A DNA stretch of 64,000 nt. Source: an uncultured Prevotellaceae bacterium. Lineage in GTDB: Bacteria > Bacteroidota > Bacteroidia > Bacteroidales > Muribaculaceae. Below the pieces are notes generated by a model. The model had not been told where the DNA came from. It did no database searches and saw nothing but the letters and a program-made list of their open reading frames with translations. The number at the start of each line of letters is the position of its first letter. Positions within the stretch are counted from its first letter, which is position 1. This document shows positions 17,259 to 26,174 of this stretch, piece by piece. The stretch covers positions 26,155-90,154 of the forward strand of contig CAMHNO010000006.1 in NCBI GenBank assembly GCA_946186575.1, in the 5' to 3' direction. The position numbers and the translations under genes are program-made.

Positions 17259-17315
17259 GTCCTCAAAAGTGTCTTCAAAAGAACCGTCCCTTTGAGGACA
17301 TCTCTTTGAGGACAC
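17259..17315. repeat. Repeat copy B flanking the BspA-like gene
   Basis: Contains the 26-bp block (17275-17300) identical to 15756-15781, with extra GTCCTCAAAAGTGTCTTC upstream and TTTGAGGACAC downstream. It is the direct-repeat partner of copy A. Confidence 0.85.
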
Positions 17316-17431
17316 ACACTCCCCCCTACCCCCTCTAACTTAGAGGGGGAGCTTTCACATGCTCCCCCCGCCCATCTCTATCTTAGAGGGGAAATTTCGT
17401 GTTTTGGCACACCCTCCCATCGTGGTGGGTG

Positions 17432-19639
17432 TTACTTGTGCACAACTCGGTCGTGGAGCTCGGCGAGTTTGCCGCTGTTCCAGCGGTCGGTGGTTCCCAC
17501 TAAGTAGCCGGTGATGCGCTGCAGCTTGTCGATGTTGTGGCCGTGACACTCTGGGCACTCGGTTAGGTTTTCGCTGGCATCCTCATAGCCGCAGTCCATG
17601 CAGCGGTTGCGGTTGTGGTTGACCGACCCGTAGCCAATGTTGTACTTGTCCATCAGATCCACGATGTCCATAATGGCCTGTGGATTGTGGGTTGCGTCGC
17701 CGTCGATTTCCACGTAGAAGATGTGTCCTCCACGAGTTATCTCGTGGTAGGGTGCCTCCACCTCGGCTTTGTGCTTGGGGCTGCACTTGTAGTAGACTGG
17801 CACGTGGTTGCTGTTGGTGTAATAAATCTTGTCGGTCACGCCCGGAATCTCGCCAAAGTCCTTGCGGTCGCGGCGAGTGAACTTGCCTGCAAGCCCCTCG
17901 GCTGGAGTGGCGAGCACGCTGTAGTTGTGCTTGTAGTGCTCGCTGAACTCGTTCACTCGCTGACGCATGTGCTCCACAATCTTCAAGCCCAGCTCCTGGC
18001 TCTCCTGGCTCTCGCCGTGGTGCTTGCCAGTGAGGGCGATGAGGCACTCGGCGAGCCCTATGAAGCCAATGCCCAGTGTGCCCTGGTTGATAACGCTATC
18101 GATGGTGTCGGTGGGCTTTAAGTTTTCACATCCGTTCCACAGTTGCGACATGAGCAGCGGGAACTGCTTGACGAGTGCCGTCTTCTGGAAGTTGAAACGG
18201 TCGTCGAGCTGGCGTGCGGTGATGTCGAGCACGTTGTCGAGTTTGTGGAAGAACGCGTCGATGCGCTGCTGTTTGTCGTCGATGCTCATGCACTCGATTG
18301 CCAGTCGCACAATGTTGATGGTCGAGAACGAGAGGTTGCCACGGCCAATGCTTGTTTTTGGACCAAAGCGATTCTCAAACACACGAGTGCGGCACCCCAT
18401 TGTGGCCAATTCGTAGTGATAGCGCTCTGGGTCGTTGATGTCCCACTTCTCGTGCTGGTTGTAGGTGGCGTCGAGGTTCACAAAGTTTGGGAAGAAGCGT
18501 CGCGCCGTTACCTTGCAAGCCAGGCAGTAGAGGTCGTAGTTGGGGTCGGTGGGCAGGTAGCTCACACCTTTTTTCTTCTTCCAGATTTGGATGGGGAAGA
18601 TTGCTGTGGAGCCGTTGCCCACGCCCTCCCATGTGGAGTGCAGCAGCTCGCGGATGATGCATCGTCCTTCGGGGCTGAAGTCGGTGCCGTAGTTGATGGA
18701 GCTGAACACCACCTGGTTGCCGCCGCGGCTGTGGATGGTGTTCATGTTGTGGATAAACGCCTCCATGGCCTGGTGCACACGGCTTGCGGTGCGGTTGATG
18801 GCATGTTGCAGCACTCGCTCGCGTCCTGTCAGTCCCTCGAGTGGCCGCATGATGTAGTCCTTCACCTGCTGGTCGTACATGTCCTTGTAATCCTCGCCGT
18901 AGATGTCCTCGAGCACCTTAACCTCCTCGATGAAGGTCTTGCGCACAAATGGTGCCAGATAGAAGTCGAAGGCGGGAATTGCCTGTCCGCCGTGCATCTC
19001 GTTCTGCGCAGTCTCCATCGAGATGCATGCTATCACGCTGGCGGTCTCGATGCGCTTGGCTGGTCGCGACTCGCCATGGCCTGCCCAGAAGCCGTTGTTC
19101 AAAATCTTGTCGAGCGGATGCTGCACGCAAGTGAGGCTCTTGGTGGGGTAGTAGTCCTTGTCGTGGATGTGCAGATAGTTGGCGCGCACGGCTTCGCGTG
19201 CTTCCTCGCTCAGCAGGTAGTCGTCGACGAATGGTTTTGTGGTTTCGCTGGCAAATTTCATCATCATGCCGGCCGGCGAGTCGGCGTTCATGTTGGCGTT
19301 CTCGCGTGTGATGTCGTTGTTCTTGGTGTTGATGATTTCCAGGAACAGGTCGCGCGTCTTGGCCTTGCGGGCAATGCTTCGCTTGTGGCGATAGTTGATG
19401 TAGCACTTTGCCACTTCTTTGCGTGGGCTCTTCATCAGCTCCAGTTCCACCATGTCCTGAATGCCCTCCACGCTCATCTGGCTCTTGCCACGTGCGCCAA
19501 TGTGGTCGGCGATGCGCTGGATTAGCGCCTCGTCGTCGCCGGCGTCGGTTGCGAGCATGGCCTTGCGAATAGCTGCTTTGATTTTCTCCTCGTTGTATCC
19601 AACGATGCGTCCGTCACGTTTTACGACTGTCTGTATCAT
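17432..19639 (-). CDS. nrdD: Anaerobic (class III) ribonucleoside-triphosphate reductase
   Basis: A 735-residue enzyme. Residues 1-95 form an ATP-cone regulatory domain (VVKRDGRIVGYNEEKIKAA). The large barrel domain follows. A zinc site C680-x2-C683...C695-x2-C698 and the glycyl-radical motif RITGYLVG (Gly711) complete the C-terminus. It reduces ribonucleoside triphosphates under anaerobic conditions after activation by NrdG (15191-15682). The minus-strand promoter lies at 19748-19778 and the 5' leader starts with a hairpin. Separation of nrdD and nrdG by a BspA-like gene is unusual. Confidence 0.96.
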   Translation of the reverse strand: MIQTVVKRDGRIVGYNEEKIKAAIRKAMLATDAGDDEALIQRIADHIGARGKSQMSVEGIQDMVELELMKSPRKEVAKCYINYRHKRSIARKAKTRDLFLEIINTKNNDITRENANMNADSPAGMMMKFASETTKPFVDDYLLSEEAREAVRANYLHIHDKDYYPTKSLTCVQHPLDKILNNGFWAGHGESRPAKRIETASVIACISMETAQNEMHGGQAIPAFDFYLAPFVRKTFIEEVKVLEDIYGEDYKDMYDQQVKDYIMRPLEGLTGRERVLQHAINRTASRVHQAMEAFIHNMNTIHSRGGNQVVFSSINYGTDFSPEGRCIIRELLHSTWEGVGNGSTAIFPIQIWKKKKGVSYLPTDPNYDLYCLACKVTARRFFPNFVNLDATYNQHEKWDINDPERYHYELATMGCRTRVFENRFGPKTSIGRGNLSFSTINIVRLAIECMSIDDKQQRIDAFFHKLDNVLDITARQLDDRFNFQKTALVKQFPLLMSQLWNGCENLKPTDTIDSVINQGTLGIGFIGLAECLIALTGKHHGESQESQELGLKIVEHMRQRVNEFSEHYKHNYSVLATPAEGLAGKFTRRDRKDFGEIPGVTDKIYYTNSNHVPVYYKCSPKHKAEVEAPYHEITRGGHIFYVEIDGDATHNPQAIMDIVDLMDKYNIGYGSVNHNRNRCMDCGYEDASENLTECPECHGHNIDKLQRITGYLVGTTDRWNSGKLAELHDRVVHK

Positions 19640-19707
19640 ATTTCTTGTTAGAGAGGTTATATAATTATGTTTTATGGTGTTATTAAAAATGCAATAGACT
19701 CTGCGTG

Positions 19708-19737
19708 CAAAAAGCCCAAGCAGTGTTGGGCCTTTTT
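19708..19737. promoter_or_regulatory. Hairpin at the 5' end of the nrdD leader
   Basis: GCCCAA and TTGGGC arms, between A5 and T5 tracts. On the minus strand it would lie at the very start of the nrdD transcript (predicted start near 19741), so it may be an mRNA-stabilising or attenuator structure. On the plus strand it looks like a terminator with no gene to end. Confidence 0.4.
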
Positions 19738-19747
19738 AATTCCACTG

Positions 19748-19778
19748 CAAAACTACAAAAGGTTATATAAATGGCAAA
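19748..19778 (-). promoter_or_regulatory. Bacteroidota promoter for nrdD
   Basis: On the minus strand: TTTG (19778-19775), 19 nt, TAGTTTTG (19755-19748). The 429-bp gap 19640-20068 otherwise holds A/T-rich DNA and the cmk promoter; I see no gene in it. Confidence 0.65.
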
Positions 19779-20004
19779 ATTTTAAGGTGATAATTTTTCA
19801 ACAATTTTCATTTTGGAAAACTTTTTGTTGATATAATTTTTTTAAAACGCTGAATGATAGCTATGTAAAAATTTTTTTAGAAAACTTTGCATGAAAATGT
19901 GAAATGTGAAATGTATTTTTTTGTAAAATTAGTGTGCACATGCTGGTTGCAGTGGTTGTTATTGATTTACAGTCAGGCTTGTGGTGTCAAAAATGAGTGT
20001 GCTA

Positions 20005-20035
20005 TTGTGCATAATAAAAATAATGTTTAACTTTG
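20005..20035 (+). promoter_or_regulatory. Bacteroidota promoter for the cmk operon
   Basis: TTG (20005-20007), 20 nt, TAACTTTG (20028-20035). Transcription near 20042 favours the ATG at 20069 over 20048. Confidence 0.65.
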
Positions 20036-20068
20036 TGGTTGTAAAAAATGTCATTAAAAATAGAGGAA

Positions 20069-20767
20069 ATGAAGAGCAAACTCATAACAATCGCAATCGA
20101 CGGGCACTCGTCGTGCGGCAAGAGCACGATGGCCAAGGCGCTTGCCAAGCGCATTGGCTATGCCTACATCGACACCGGAGCCATGTATCGTGCCGTGACA
20201 CTATATTGTCTTATCAATGGCATCATAGAGGGTGATGAGGTGAACATCAAGCGCCTGCGCCGCCACATGAGCAATATTAACATCACCTTCCAAGTCAATG
20301 CCGAGGGTGTGAGTGAGACCTGCCTCAACGGTGTGAACGTGGAGAAGCTCATTCGCGGTATGGAGGTGAGCAACAAGGTGAGCATCATTGCTGCCATAGG
20401 ATTAGTGCGCAAGGCTATGGTGGCTCAGCAGCAAGTCATGGGCCAGAACAAGGGCATAGTCATGGACGGGCGCGACATTGGCACAGTGGTCTTCCCCAAC
20501 GCCGAGCTCAAGGTCTTCGTCACCGCTTCGGCCCAGGTGCGTGCCGAGCGCCGCTTCAAGGAGCTGCAGAACAAGGGCGACACCACCACAACCTTTGAGC
20601 AAGTGCTCGCCAACGTAGAGGAGCGCGACCTCATCGACAGCACTCGCAAGGAGAGCCCTCTGCGCCAGGCCCCCGACGCACTTCTTCTCGACAACTCCCA
20701 CATGACAATTCCCGAGCAAGACGAGTGGCTCTATGCGAAATATATTGAGGTAAGTGGTAGGAAATAA
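20069..20767 (+). CDS. cmk: (d)CMP kinase
   Basis: A 232-residue cytidylate kinase. The P-loop is GHSSCGKST (residues 12-20), then the [12 protein letters not shown] nucleotide-binding segment, the bacterial CMP-specific insert, [12 protein letters not shown] and the lid (RAERRFKEL...[13 protein letters not shown]). It phosphorylates CMP and dCMP with ATP. I use the ATG at 20069, which follows AGAGGA and sits at the usual family start. It heads an operon with ispH, a DUF3298 protein and a TIGR02757 protein. A cmk-ispH pairing is common in Bacteroidota. Confidence 0.95.
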   Translation: MKSKLITIAIDGHSSCGKSTMAKALAKRIGYAYIDTGAMYRAVTLYCLINGIIEGDEVNIKRLRRHMSNINITFQVNAEGVSETCLNGVNVEKLIRGMEVSNKVSIIAAIGLVRKAMVAQQQVMGQNKGIVMDGRDIGTVVFPNAELKVFVTASAQVRAERRFKELQNKGDTTTTFEQVLANVEERDLIDSTRKESPLRQAPDALLLDNSHMTIPEQDEWLYAKYIEVSGRK

Positions 20768-20809
20768 GACTCATCAAACTCATTACTCATAACTAACAAA
20801 CTCAAAGCT

Positions 20810-21703
20810 ATGGTAATCGAAATCGAGAAGGGCTCGGGGTTCTGCTTTGGAGTGACTACTGCAATCAGGAAGGCCGAGGAAGAACTCAACAAGAGCGGCA
20901 AGCTCTACTGCCTGGGCGACATCGTGCACAACAGCAACGAGGTGGAGCGGCTCGGTCACAAGGGACTCGTGACCATCACCCACGAGCAGCTGCGACAGCT
21001 GCATGATGTGAAGGTGCTGCTGCGCGCTCATGGCGAGCCACCTGCCACCTATGCCATCGCCCGCGAGAATAATATCGAGATTATCGATGCCACCTGCCCA
21101 GTGGTGCTGCAGCTGCAGCGGCGCATCAATGCCTGCTACAACAGCTTTGCCCAAGACGGCGGCACCCTGCCGCAAATAGTCATCTATGGCAAGCGCGGCC
21201 ATGCCGAGGTGAACGGACTCGTGGGACAGACTCAGGGCAACGCCCTTGTGATAGAGAGCCTTGCCGAGATTGACAATATCGACTTTGACCGCGACATCCA
21301 TCTTTACTCGCAGACCACCAAGTCGCTGCAAGGCTTCAAGACCATTGTCGAGGAGATAAAGCGGCGCACTGGCAGTGGGGTGGAGTTTAACAGCTACGAC
21401 ACCATCTGCCGCTCAGTTGCCAACCGCATCCCGCAAATCCGCGCCTTTGCCAGCGAGCATGAGCTGGTGCTCTTTGTGTGCGGGAGCAAGTCGAGCAATG
21501 GCAAGATACTCTTTGCCGAGTGCCACGATGCCAACTCCAGCAGCTACATGATTAGCAATGAGAACGAGATTGACACGTCGTGGCTCAAAGGGGTACAGAG
21601 CATAGGAATATGCGGTGCCACCTCCACACCGCGATGGCTCATGAACCAGGTGAGAACCTATCTTGAAGACTACTACGGCATCGCCCGTCAAGGCAGTGAA
21701 TAA
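20810..21703 (+). CDS. ispH: 4-hydroxy-3-methylbut-2-enyl diphosphate reductase
   Basis: A 297-residue IspH/LytB. The three iron-sulfur cysteines are C12 (GFCFGV), C96 (DATCPV) and C200 (YDTICRSVANR). Histidines H40 (DIVHN) and H74 (RAHGEPP) match substrate contacts. It makes isopentenyl and dimethylallyl diphosphate in the last step of the MEP pathway and feeds menaquinone side-chain and undecaprenyl synthesis. It is 42 bp downstream of cmk in the same operon. Confidence 0.96.
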   Translation: MVIEIEKGSGFCFGVTTAIRKAEEELNKSGKLYCLGDIVHNSNEVERLGHKGLVTITHEQLRQLHDVKVLLRAHGEPPATYAIARENNIEIIDATCPVVLQLQRRINACYNSFAQDGGTLPQIVIYGKRGHAEVNGLVGQTQGNALVIESLAEIDNIDFDRDIHLYSQTTKSLQGFKTIVEEIKRRTGSGVEFNSYDTICRSVANRIPQIRAFASEHELVLFVCGSKSSNGKILFAECHDANSSSYMISNENEIDTSWLKGVQSIGICGATSTPRWLMNQVRTYLEDYYGIARQGSE

Positions 21704-21749
21704 TAGTTTTTTTTGCATTAACCATATTTGAAAATATCATAATGTCACA

Positions 21750-22688
21750 ATGACTAAACGCACGCTATTCATCATTATTGGCCTCCTGGTTTTCCTGGAT
21801 GTGGCGGCGCTGCTCATCTACCTTGTGAGCAACTCCAATCGCGATGGTAAGAGCCCACTTGAGCTAACGTTCGACGAAGATAGAATTGTACTACCTGCCG
21901 ATACCATCCCCAGCATTGTCAACGAAGACCGCTTCGACACCATCGAACGCAAGATTACCTATGTCTCGAGCGACAAAATCATGGTGGACGGGCAGTCGAA
22001 GGGCATGTTGTCGTCGATAAGAGTCAAGATGGCGTGGCCCGCATCAATCAACAAGAGCAGCTCCCTGGCCGACCTGGAGCATGCCTTGATAAAGAAACTC
22101 CTGGGAGTCAGTACCGAAGTCACCAACATGCAAGAGTGTGTCGAGAGGCTCATCTCCACTCCACGGTTTGTGAAGCCGTCGACCCATTATGTTGCAGGGC
22201 AATACAGCGAGCCCACAGGCGCTCCCCATCACAGTTATTACAACTATCGCGTGTTCCCCATGGTGGGAACAGCGAGTCTGCTCGAGATGATGGTGATGAT
22301 CGACAGCTTTGACGGCACTGCGAGCCATAGCGAGATAAAGGTGGTGCACTACGACCGCATGCACAACAAGGTGCTCACAATCAACAACATCTTTAACCTG
22401 AGCCGCAGTAACGACATCTTAGCGCTCGTCAATCAGGGCATAGAGCACCTAAAGACCATCAAGAAGAACAAGACCATTCACGAGATAGGATTTCTGCCCG
22501 ATGAGTTCCTGCTGGGCAGCAAGAGCGTGATTTTTTTTATGAGAGACGGGTTGATCGCGAACCCTGGCACGGGGCTCTATGAGGTGTATGTCCCCAACGA
22601 TGACCTTATCTCTTATTTCACCGAATACTATCAGGAACTTTACAACAACGACACTCAATTCAAGAAATACGGCTTCTTGCCATTATAG
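21750..22688 (+). CDS. DUF3298 (RsiV-like) membrane-anchored protein
   Basis: A 312-residue protein with one N-terminal membrane anchor (about 5-27, LFIIIGLLVFLDVAALLIYLV) and a soluble periplasmic part. Its C-terminal 130 residues (SFDGTASHSEIKVVHYDRMHNKVLTINNIF through IANPGTGLYEVYVPNDDL) fit the DUF3298 fold found in anti-sigma factor RsiV and lysozyme-binding proteins. The preceding region may be the DUF4163-type partner fold. Function is not known in Bacteroidota. It is the third gene of the cmk operon and ends 34 bp before the next gene. Confidence 0.75.
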   Translation: MTKRTLFIIIGLLVFLDVAALLIYLVSNSNRDGKSPLELTFDEDRIVLPADTIPSIVNEDRFDTIERKITYVSSDKIMVDGQSKGMLSSIRVKMAWPASINKSSSLADLEHALIKKLLGVSTEVTNMQECVERLISTPRFVKPSTHYVAGQYSEPTGAPHHSYYNYRVFPMVGTASLLEMMVMIDSFDGTASHSEIKVVHYDRMHNKVLTINNIFNLSRSNDILALVNQGIEHLKTIKKNKTIHEIGFLPDEFLLGSKSVIFFMRDGLIANPGTGLYEVYVPNDDLISYFTEYYQELYNNDTQFKKYGFLPL

Positions 22689-22722
22689 TCAGTCCGGCAC
22701 ATATGCTGTGGATAATGTGAAA

Positions 22723-23502
22723 ATGAACAACAACAGTCAAGAGCTTGAGAACCTGAAAGAATTCCTCGACCGCGAGGCGTTTAGAATCAACAATGAGGAC
22801 TTCATAGCAAGCGACCCGGTGCAGTTTCCGCGGCGCTTCCATGCCTTGCGCGACATTGAGATTGTGGCGATGCTTGCTGCAACAATCGCTTGGGGCAACC
22901 GCAAGATGATTTGCAACAACTGCGAGAAGATGCTCGCCATCATGCAAGGCGAGCCGGCAGCATTTGTCGCCGATGAAGCCTATGAAGCGCTGCCCGACGC
23001 ACTTAACCTGCACCGCACCTTCTTTGCTCGCAACTTCAAGTACATGATGCGAGGTTTCAAGCGCATCTACAACCGCTACGACTCGCTTAACCACTTTGCA
23101 GCAGTCCACCATGTGGGCGACCATCAGGAACCGGCATGGCGACTTGTGCAGCTGCTCCAGAACGAAATGGCTGCGGCCAACGGCGGTGCCACCGATTCAC
23201 GCTGCCTTCCCACCCACCTCGACAACACCGCCCTCAAGCGTGTGAACATGGCGCTGAGGTGGCTCGTGCGCAACGACGGCATCGTCGACATGGGTGTGTG
23301 GGATGCCATCAGTCCAGCGCAGCTCTTCGTTCCACTCGATGTGCACGTGGGAAACACGGCGCGAGCCTTGGGCATGATCACACGCAAAGCCAACGACAAG
23401 AAAACCGTCATCCAGCTCACGTCGCTGTTGCGGCAAATGCGTCCTGACGATCCTGTGCTCTATGACTATGCCCTCTTTGGAATAGGAGTCAGTAGCAAGT
23501 GA
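22723..23502 (+). CDS. TIGR02757 family protein (DUF2400)
   Basis: A 259-residue cytoplasmic protein of the Bacteroidota-enriched TIGR02757/DUF2400 family. Recognisable blocks are DPVQFPRRFHALRDIEIVAM, LAATIAWGNRKMI, the LKRVNMALRWLVRNDGIVDMGVW segment and VPLDVHVGNTARALGM. The L-x-V-H-x-x-x-x-A-R-x-L-G part recalls helix-hairpin-helix DNA glycosylases, but an activity is not established. An in-frame ATG at 22579 lies inside the upstream gene; I use the ATG at 22723. It closes the cmk operon and is followed by a hairpin. Confidence 0.88.
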   Translation: MNNNSQELENLKEFLDREAFRINNEDFIASDPVQFPRRFHALRDIEIVAMLAATIAWGNRKMICNNCEKMLAIMQGEPAAFVADEAYEALPDALNLHRTFFARNFKYMMRGFKRIYNRYDSLNHFAAVHHVGDHQEPAWRLVQLLQNEMAAANGGATDSRCLPTHLDNTALKRVNMALRWLVRNDGIVDMGVWDAISPAQLFVPLDVHVGNTARALGMITRKANDKKTVIQLTSLLRQMRPDDPVLYDYALFGIGVSSK

Positions 23503-23586
23503 GGCATTGGGCGTTTTCTAAGGAAAAAAACGTAGAGCGCAAGATGGGCGCGAATGTTACTATTGCTTGCGATGGCGCAATGAAAA

Positions 23587-23616
23587 AATCGGCTTCCCGG
23601 GGTTGGGGAGCCGATT
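23587..23616. terminator. Hairpin terminator between convergent genes
   Basis: AATCGGCT(T)CCC pairs with GGGAGCCGATT, with A-rich sequence on the left for minus-strand use. It ends the cmk operon and possibly the minus-strand unit. Confidence 0.65.
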
Positions 23617-23648
23617 GTGTTGAAATCAGGGTCTGAAATGGGCCTCTT

Positions 23649-24185
23649 TTAATTGAGTGGCTGGGTGCTTACCTTAGTGATTTTGTAGGCACCGTCGCTG
23701 CCTTTCACTTCGAAGTAGCACTTGCCGCCATTGTCCTCAACGAGGTAGTTGCTTGGGCTGAGCTTCGAGATTTTGAAAGCTGGCGTGAATCCCTTGCCTC
23801 CACCAGCTGTGCCGATGATAGGAGCCCAGTCGATGTTGCCGTTAGCGTCCTTGAGCATAGTGAGTGCCGACTCAGCGAAGAGAGGCTTCACATAGTTGAA
23901 GTAGCTGGGATTGGCGATGGTTCCTGGAATAACATACTGGTAGTAAAGGTTCTGGATGAAAGCCATCTCTAGGTCGGCCACGTCGCCGTTCTCCTGTCGC
24001 TCTACTCCCTCTTGAGTGTAAGCTTTATTGCCGCTGCCAGGAGTGTAGACTGGCACGTCCTTCTTTTTTTGCTGTTGCTGGGTGGTGGTAGCAGCTTTTT
24101 TTCTTACTCGGCGCTTGGCGTCGACATTGACAGTAGTTCCCATGATTAGGGCAATCACTGTAGCGATGAATAAAAACTTCTTCAT
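23649..24185 (-). CDS. Secreted unknown protein
   Basis: A 178-residue exported protein with signal peptide MKKFLFIATVIALIMGTTVNVDA, a basic Q/K-rich linker (KRRVRKKAATTTQQQQKKKD) and a folded C-terminal part (AFIQNLYYQYVIPG...KPLFAESALTMLKDANG...YLVEDNGGKCYFEVKGSDG). The core resembles small NTF2-like or DUF3828-type secreted domains, but I cannot assign a family. It is the last gene of a minus-strand run, 114 bp after the metallo-beta-lactamase-fold gene. Confidence 0.75.
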   Translation of the reverse strand: MKKFLFIATVIALIMGTTVNVDAKRRVRKKAATTTQQQQKKKDVPVYTPGSGNKAYTQEGVERQENGDVADLEMAFIQNLYYQYVIPGTIANPSYFNYVKPLFAESALTMLKDANGNIDWAPIIGTAGGGKGFTPAFKISKLSPSNYLVEDNGGKCYFEVKGSDGAYKITKVSTQPLN

Positions 24186-24299
24186 AGTAAAAACAATTAA
24201 TGTTAATAATTAAAGTGTTATAGTTCTATAAATATTTGACTTTAAAAGTGTTTAAAGGTTTAAAAACCATGTGTTGGCGTGGTGGAGCAGGAGTGGGTG

Positions 24300-25301
24300 C
24301 TATACGTCGTTGAGTACGAACCATGTGCTGGTGTCGAAGCGTGGCAGTGCATAGACCTGTATGTCCTTGACGCTCTCGAGTGGTGCATTGGAGCCGTCGC
24401 CCACGGTGAAGCCCTTTGCGCCGATGGCCCGCTTCATCTCGTCGAGCGCAATGGCAGGGGTGTTGTTGTCGTTGCTCAGATGGCACAGGAACACCCACTT
24501 GAGGTGTCGGCCAGCGTGATCGGCTACAAACTGTGCCGCCACTTTGTTGTCGAGGTGCCCTTTCTCGCCCCTGACCCTTGCCTTGAGATACTCGGGGTAG
24601 CGTCCAGATGTGAGCATGCCAAGGTCGTAGTTCGATTCAATCATGAGGAAGTGCGCGCTGCTCATGTAGTGTTGTGCTCTAGGCGTGATCACGCCCATGT
24701 CGGTGGCTACAACAAACACCTGGTTGCCAGCTTCGAAGCAGAATCCCATGTTATCGATGGCGTCGTGCGATGTCTCGAAGGCGGTGATTTTCATTCCTGC
24801 CAGGAAGAATGGGATTTCCTTGAAGATGCTCACTTGGTAATCTTTAATGCGTCGCGACACGTTGTGATGCCTGAGCAGTCCACCCATCAGCTTGGGTGTG
24901 CAGTAGAGCCGCATGTGCTTGTTCTCGCGCAGGATTTTGTAGGCATAGCGTATGTGGTCGGCATGGTCGTGAGTGAGCAGGATTCCCTTCACCTTGAGGA
25001 TGTCGATACCGTTGGCTTTGAGGTCGTTATAGACGTGTTCTGGGTCGATGCCCGCATCAATGAGCACACCTCCGTTCTCATCGCCCAGGAAGGAGCAGTT
25101 GCCGCTACTGCCGCTGCCAAAGCTGGCGAAGTTGAACCCCGTCCATTGCAAGTCGCTGGGATAGGATTTCTTGCCGTGCTTGGTTGCGTCGGGTTCGTCG
25201 CTGTCGAAGTTTAGCTCGCCTATGACGTACTTGTTTACCCAGCGGTTGTTGCTACTGCTGCTAAGTTTGCGTTGCTGAAAAAGATCTTGTTTCTTACTCA
25301 T
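24300..25301 (-). CDS. Metallo-beta-lactamase-fold hydrolase (YycJ/WalJ-like)
   Basis: A 333-residue protein. After a polar N-terminal extension of about 55 residues comes a metallo-beta-lactamase fold: FGSGSSGNCSFLG, VLIDAGI, the zinc motif H111-D-H113-A-D115-H116, DMG and LCHLSNDNN. The GSGSSGN start is typical of the YycJ branch. A hydrolase of nucleic acid or phosphoester type is likely; the substrate is unknown. The start at 25301 gives MSKKQDLF; an in-frame ATG 18 bp upstream is possible. It lies 126 bp downstream of the RsmI-like gene. Confidence 0.85.
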   Translation of the reverse strand: MSKKQDLFQQRKLSSSSNNRWVNKYVIGELNFDSDEPDATKHGKKSYPSDLQWTGFNFASFGSGSSGNCSFLGDENGGVLIDAGIDPEHVYNDLKANGIDILKVKGILLTHDHADHIRYAYKILRENKHMRLYCTPKLMGGLLRHHNVSRRIKDYQVSIFKEIPFFLAGMKITAFETSHDAIDNMGFCFEAGNQVFVVATDMGVITPRAQHYMSSAHFLMIESNYDLGMLTSGRYPEYLKARVRGEKGHLDNKVAAQFVADHAGRHLKWVFLCHLSNDNNTPAIALDEMKRAIGAKGFTVGDGSNAPLESVKDIQVYALPRFDTSTWFVLNDV

Positions 25302-25427
25302 TATCGTGTTGTGAAACACAATTTTGTATTGAAGCGTTTTTTCACGGAGGAAAAACGTGAATAGTTGAATGTTTTTATAAAAAAATGGTGCTGAGCCATG
25401 CTGCCTCTCGTCCCTGATTGAGGGTGT

Positions 25428-26153
25428 TTACTTGTAGAGGAGGAAAATGGTGGGCACCTTGTTGAGGTTAGGCAGATGGTTGAGCCACTGCTTAACACCG
25501 CGTGTGACGATGCTCTGGGTGGGTCCAGTGATGTCGGTTGCGATGCACAGCTTGATGTGCTGCGGCATGACCTTGCAAACCTCGGCCACGAGCGTGTTGT
25601 TGCGATAGGGTGTTTCGATGAAGATTTGCGTCTGGTTGTCGCGCACTATGCGGTGCTCCATCTCCTTGAGACAGGCGGTGCGTTTGGCGGCATCGATGGG
25701 CAGGTATCCCACAAATGCAAAACTTTGCCCGTTGAACCCCGAAGCCATGAGCCCCATGAGTATGCTCGATGGCCCTACAAGAGGTATCACCTTGAGCTGC
25801 AGCTGCTGCGCTATTGCCACAACGTCGGCTCCCGGGTCGGCCACGGCTGGGCATCCAGCCTCGCTAATCACGCCCATGGGTTGTCCCTGTTGCAGAGGCT
25901 GCAGCATGGACGGGATGTCTTGCGGTGGTGTGTGGCGGTTGAGTTCAAAGAAGGTGATGCTGTCGATGTCGATATTGCGGTCGCATTTCTTGAGGAACCG
26001 CCTTGCCGACCGCACATTCTCGACAATAAAATGCTTGATGTGCGACACCAGCAAGAGGTTGTGCTGTGGCAATACCATGTGGAGCTCAACGTCGCTGAGC
26101 CCCACAGGTATGAGATATAATGCCGTGAGTGGCTTAACACTGCTTGGATTCAT
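25428..26153 (-). CDS. SAM-dependent methyltransferase, RsmI/tetrapyrrole methylase family
   Basis: A 241-residue protein of the tetrapyrrole methylase superfamily, closest in layout to 16S rRNA (cytidine-2'-O)-methyltransferase RsmI. Signature parts are ALYLIPVGL, MGVISEAGCPAVADPGADVV (SAM-binding loop), VIPLVGPSSILMGLMASGFNG and FIETPYRNN. The usual RsmI start (LYLVPTPIGNLxD) is altered, and the protein is shorter than classic RsmI (about 280), so it may be the second Bacteroidota subgroup. It begins 21 bp after the M6 peptidase stop. Confidence 0.85.
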   Translation of the reverse strand: MNPSSVKPLTALYLIPVGLSDVELHMVLPQHNLLLVSHIKHFIVENVRSARRFLKKCDRNIDIDSITFFELNRHTPPQDIPSMLQPLQQGQPMGVISEAGCPAVADPGADVVAIAQQLQLKVIPLVGPSSILMGLMASGFNGQSFAFVGYLPIDAAKRTACLKEMEHRIVRDNQTQIFIETPYRNNTLVAEVCKVMPQHIKLCIATDITGPTQSIVTRGVKQWLNHLPNLNKVPTIFLLYK

Positions 26154-26174
26154 GTGCTAAAGAAATGGACTTCT

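Noticed and set aside
18143-19525. 460-residue frame opposite nrdD
   Set aside because: Composition is that of the antisense of a conserved enzyme (V, H, L-rich with no domain); nrdD itself is certain.
19640-20068. RNA gene or riboswitch in the 429-bp gap
   Set aside because: Apart from two promoters and one short hairpin the gap is A/T-rich without cloverleaf or known riboswitch features that I can see.
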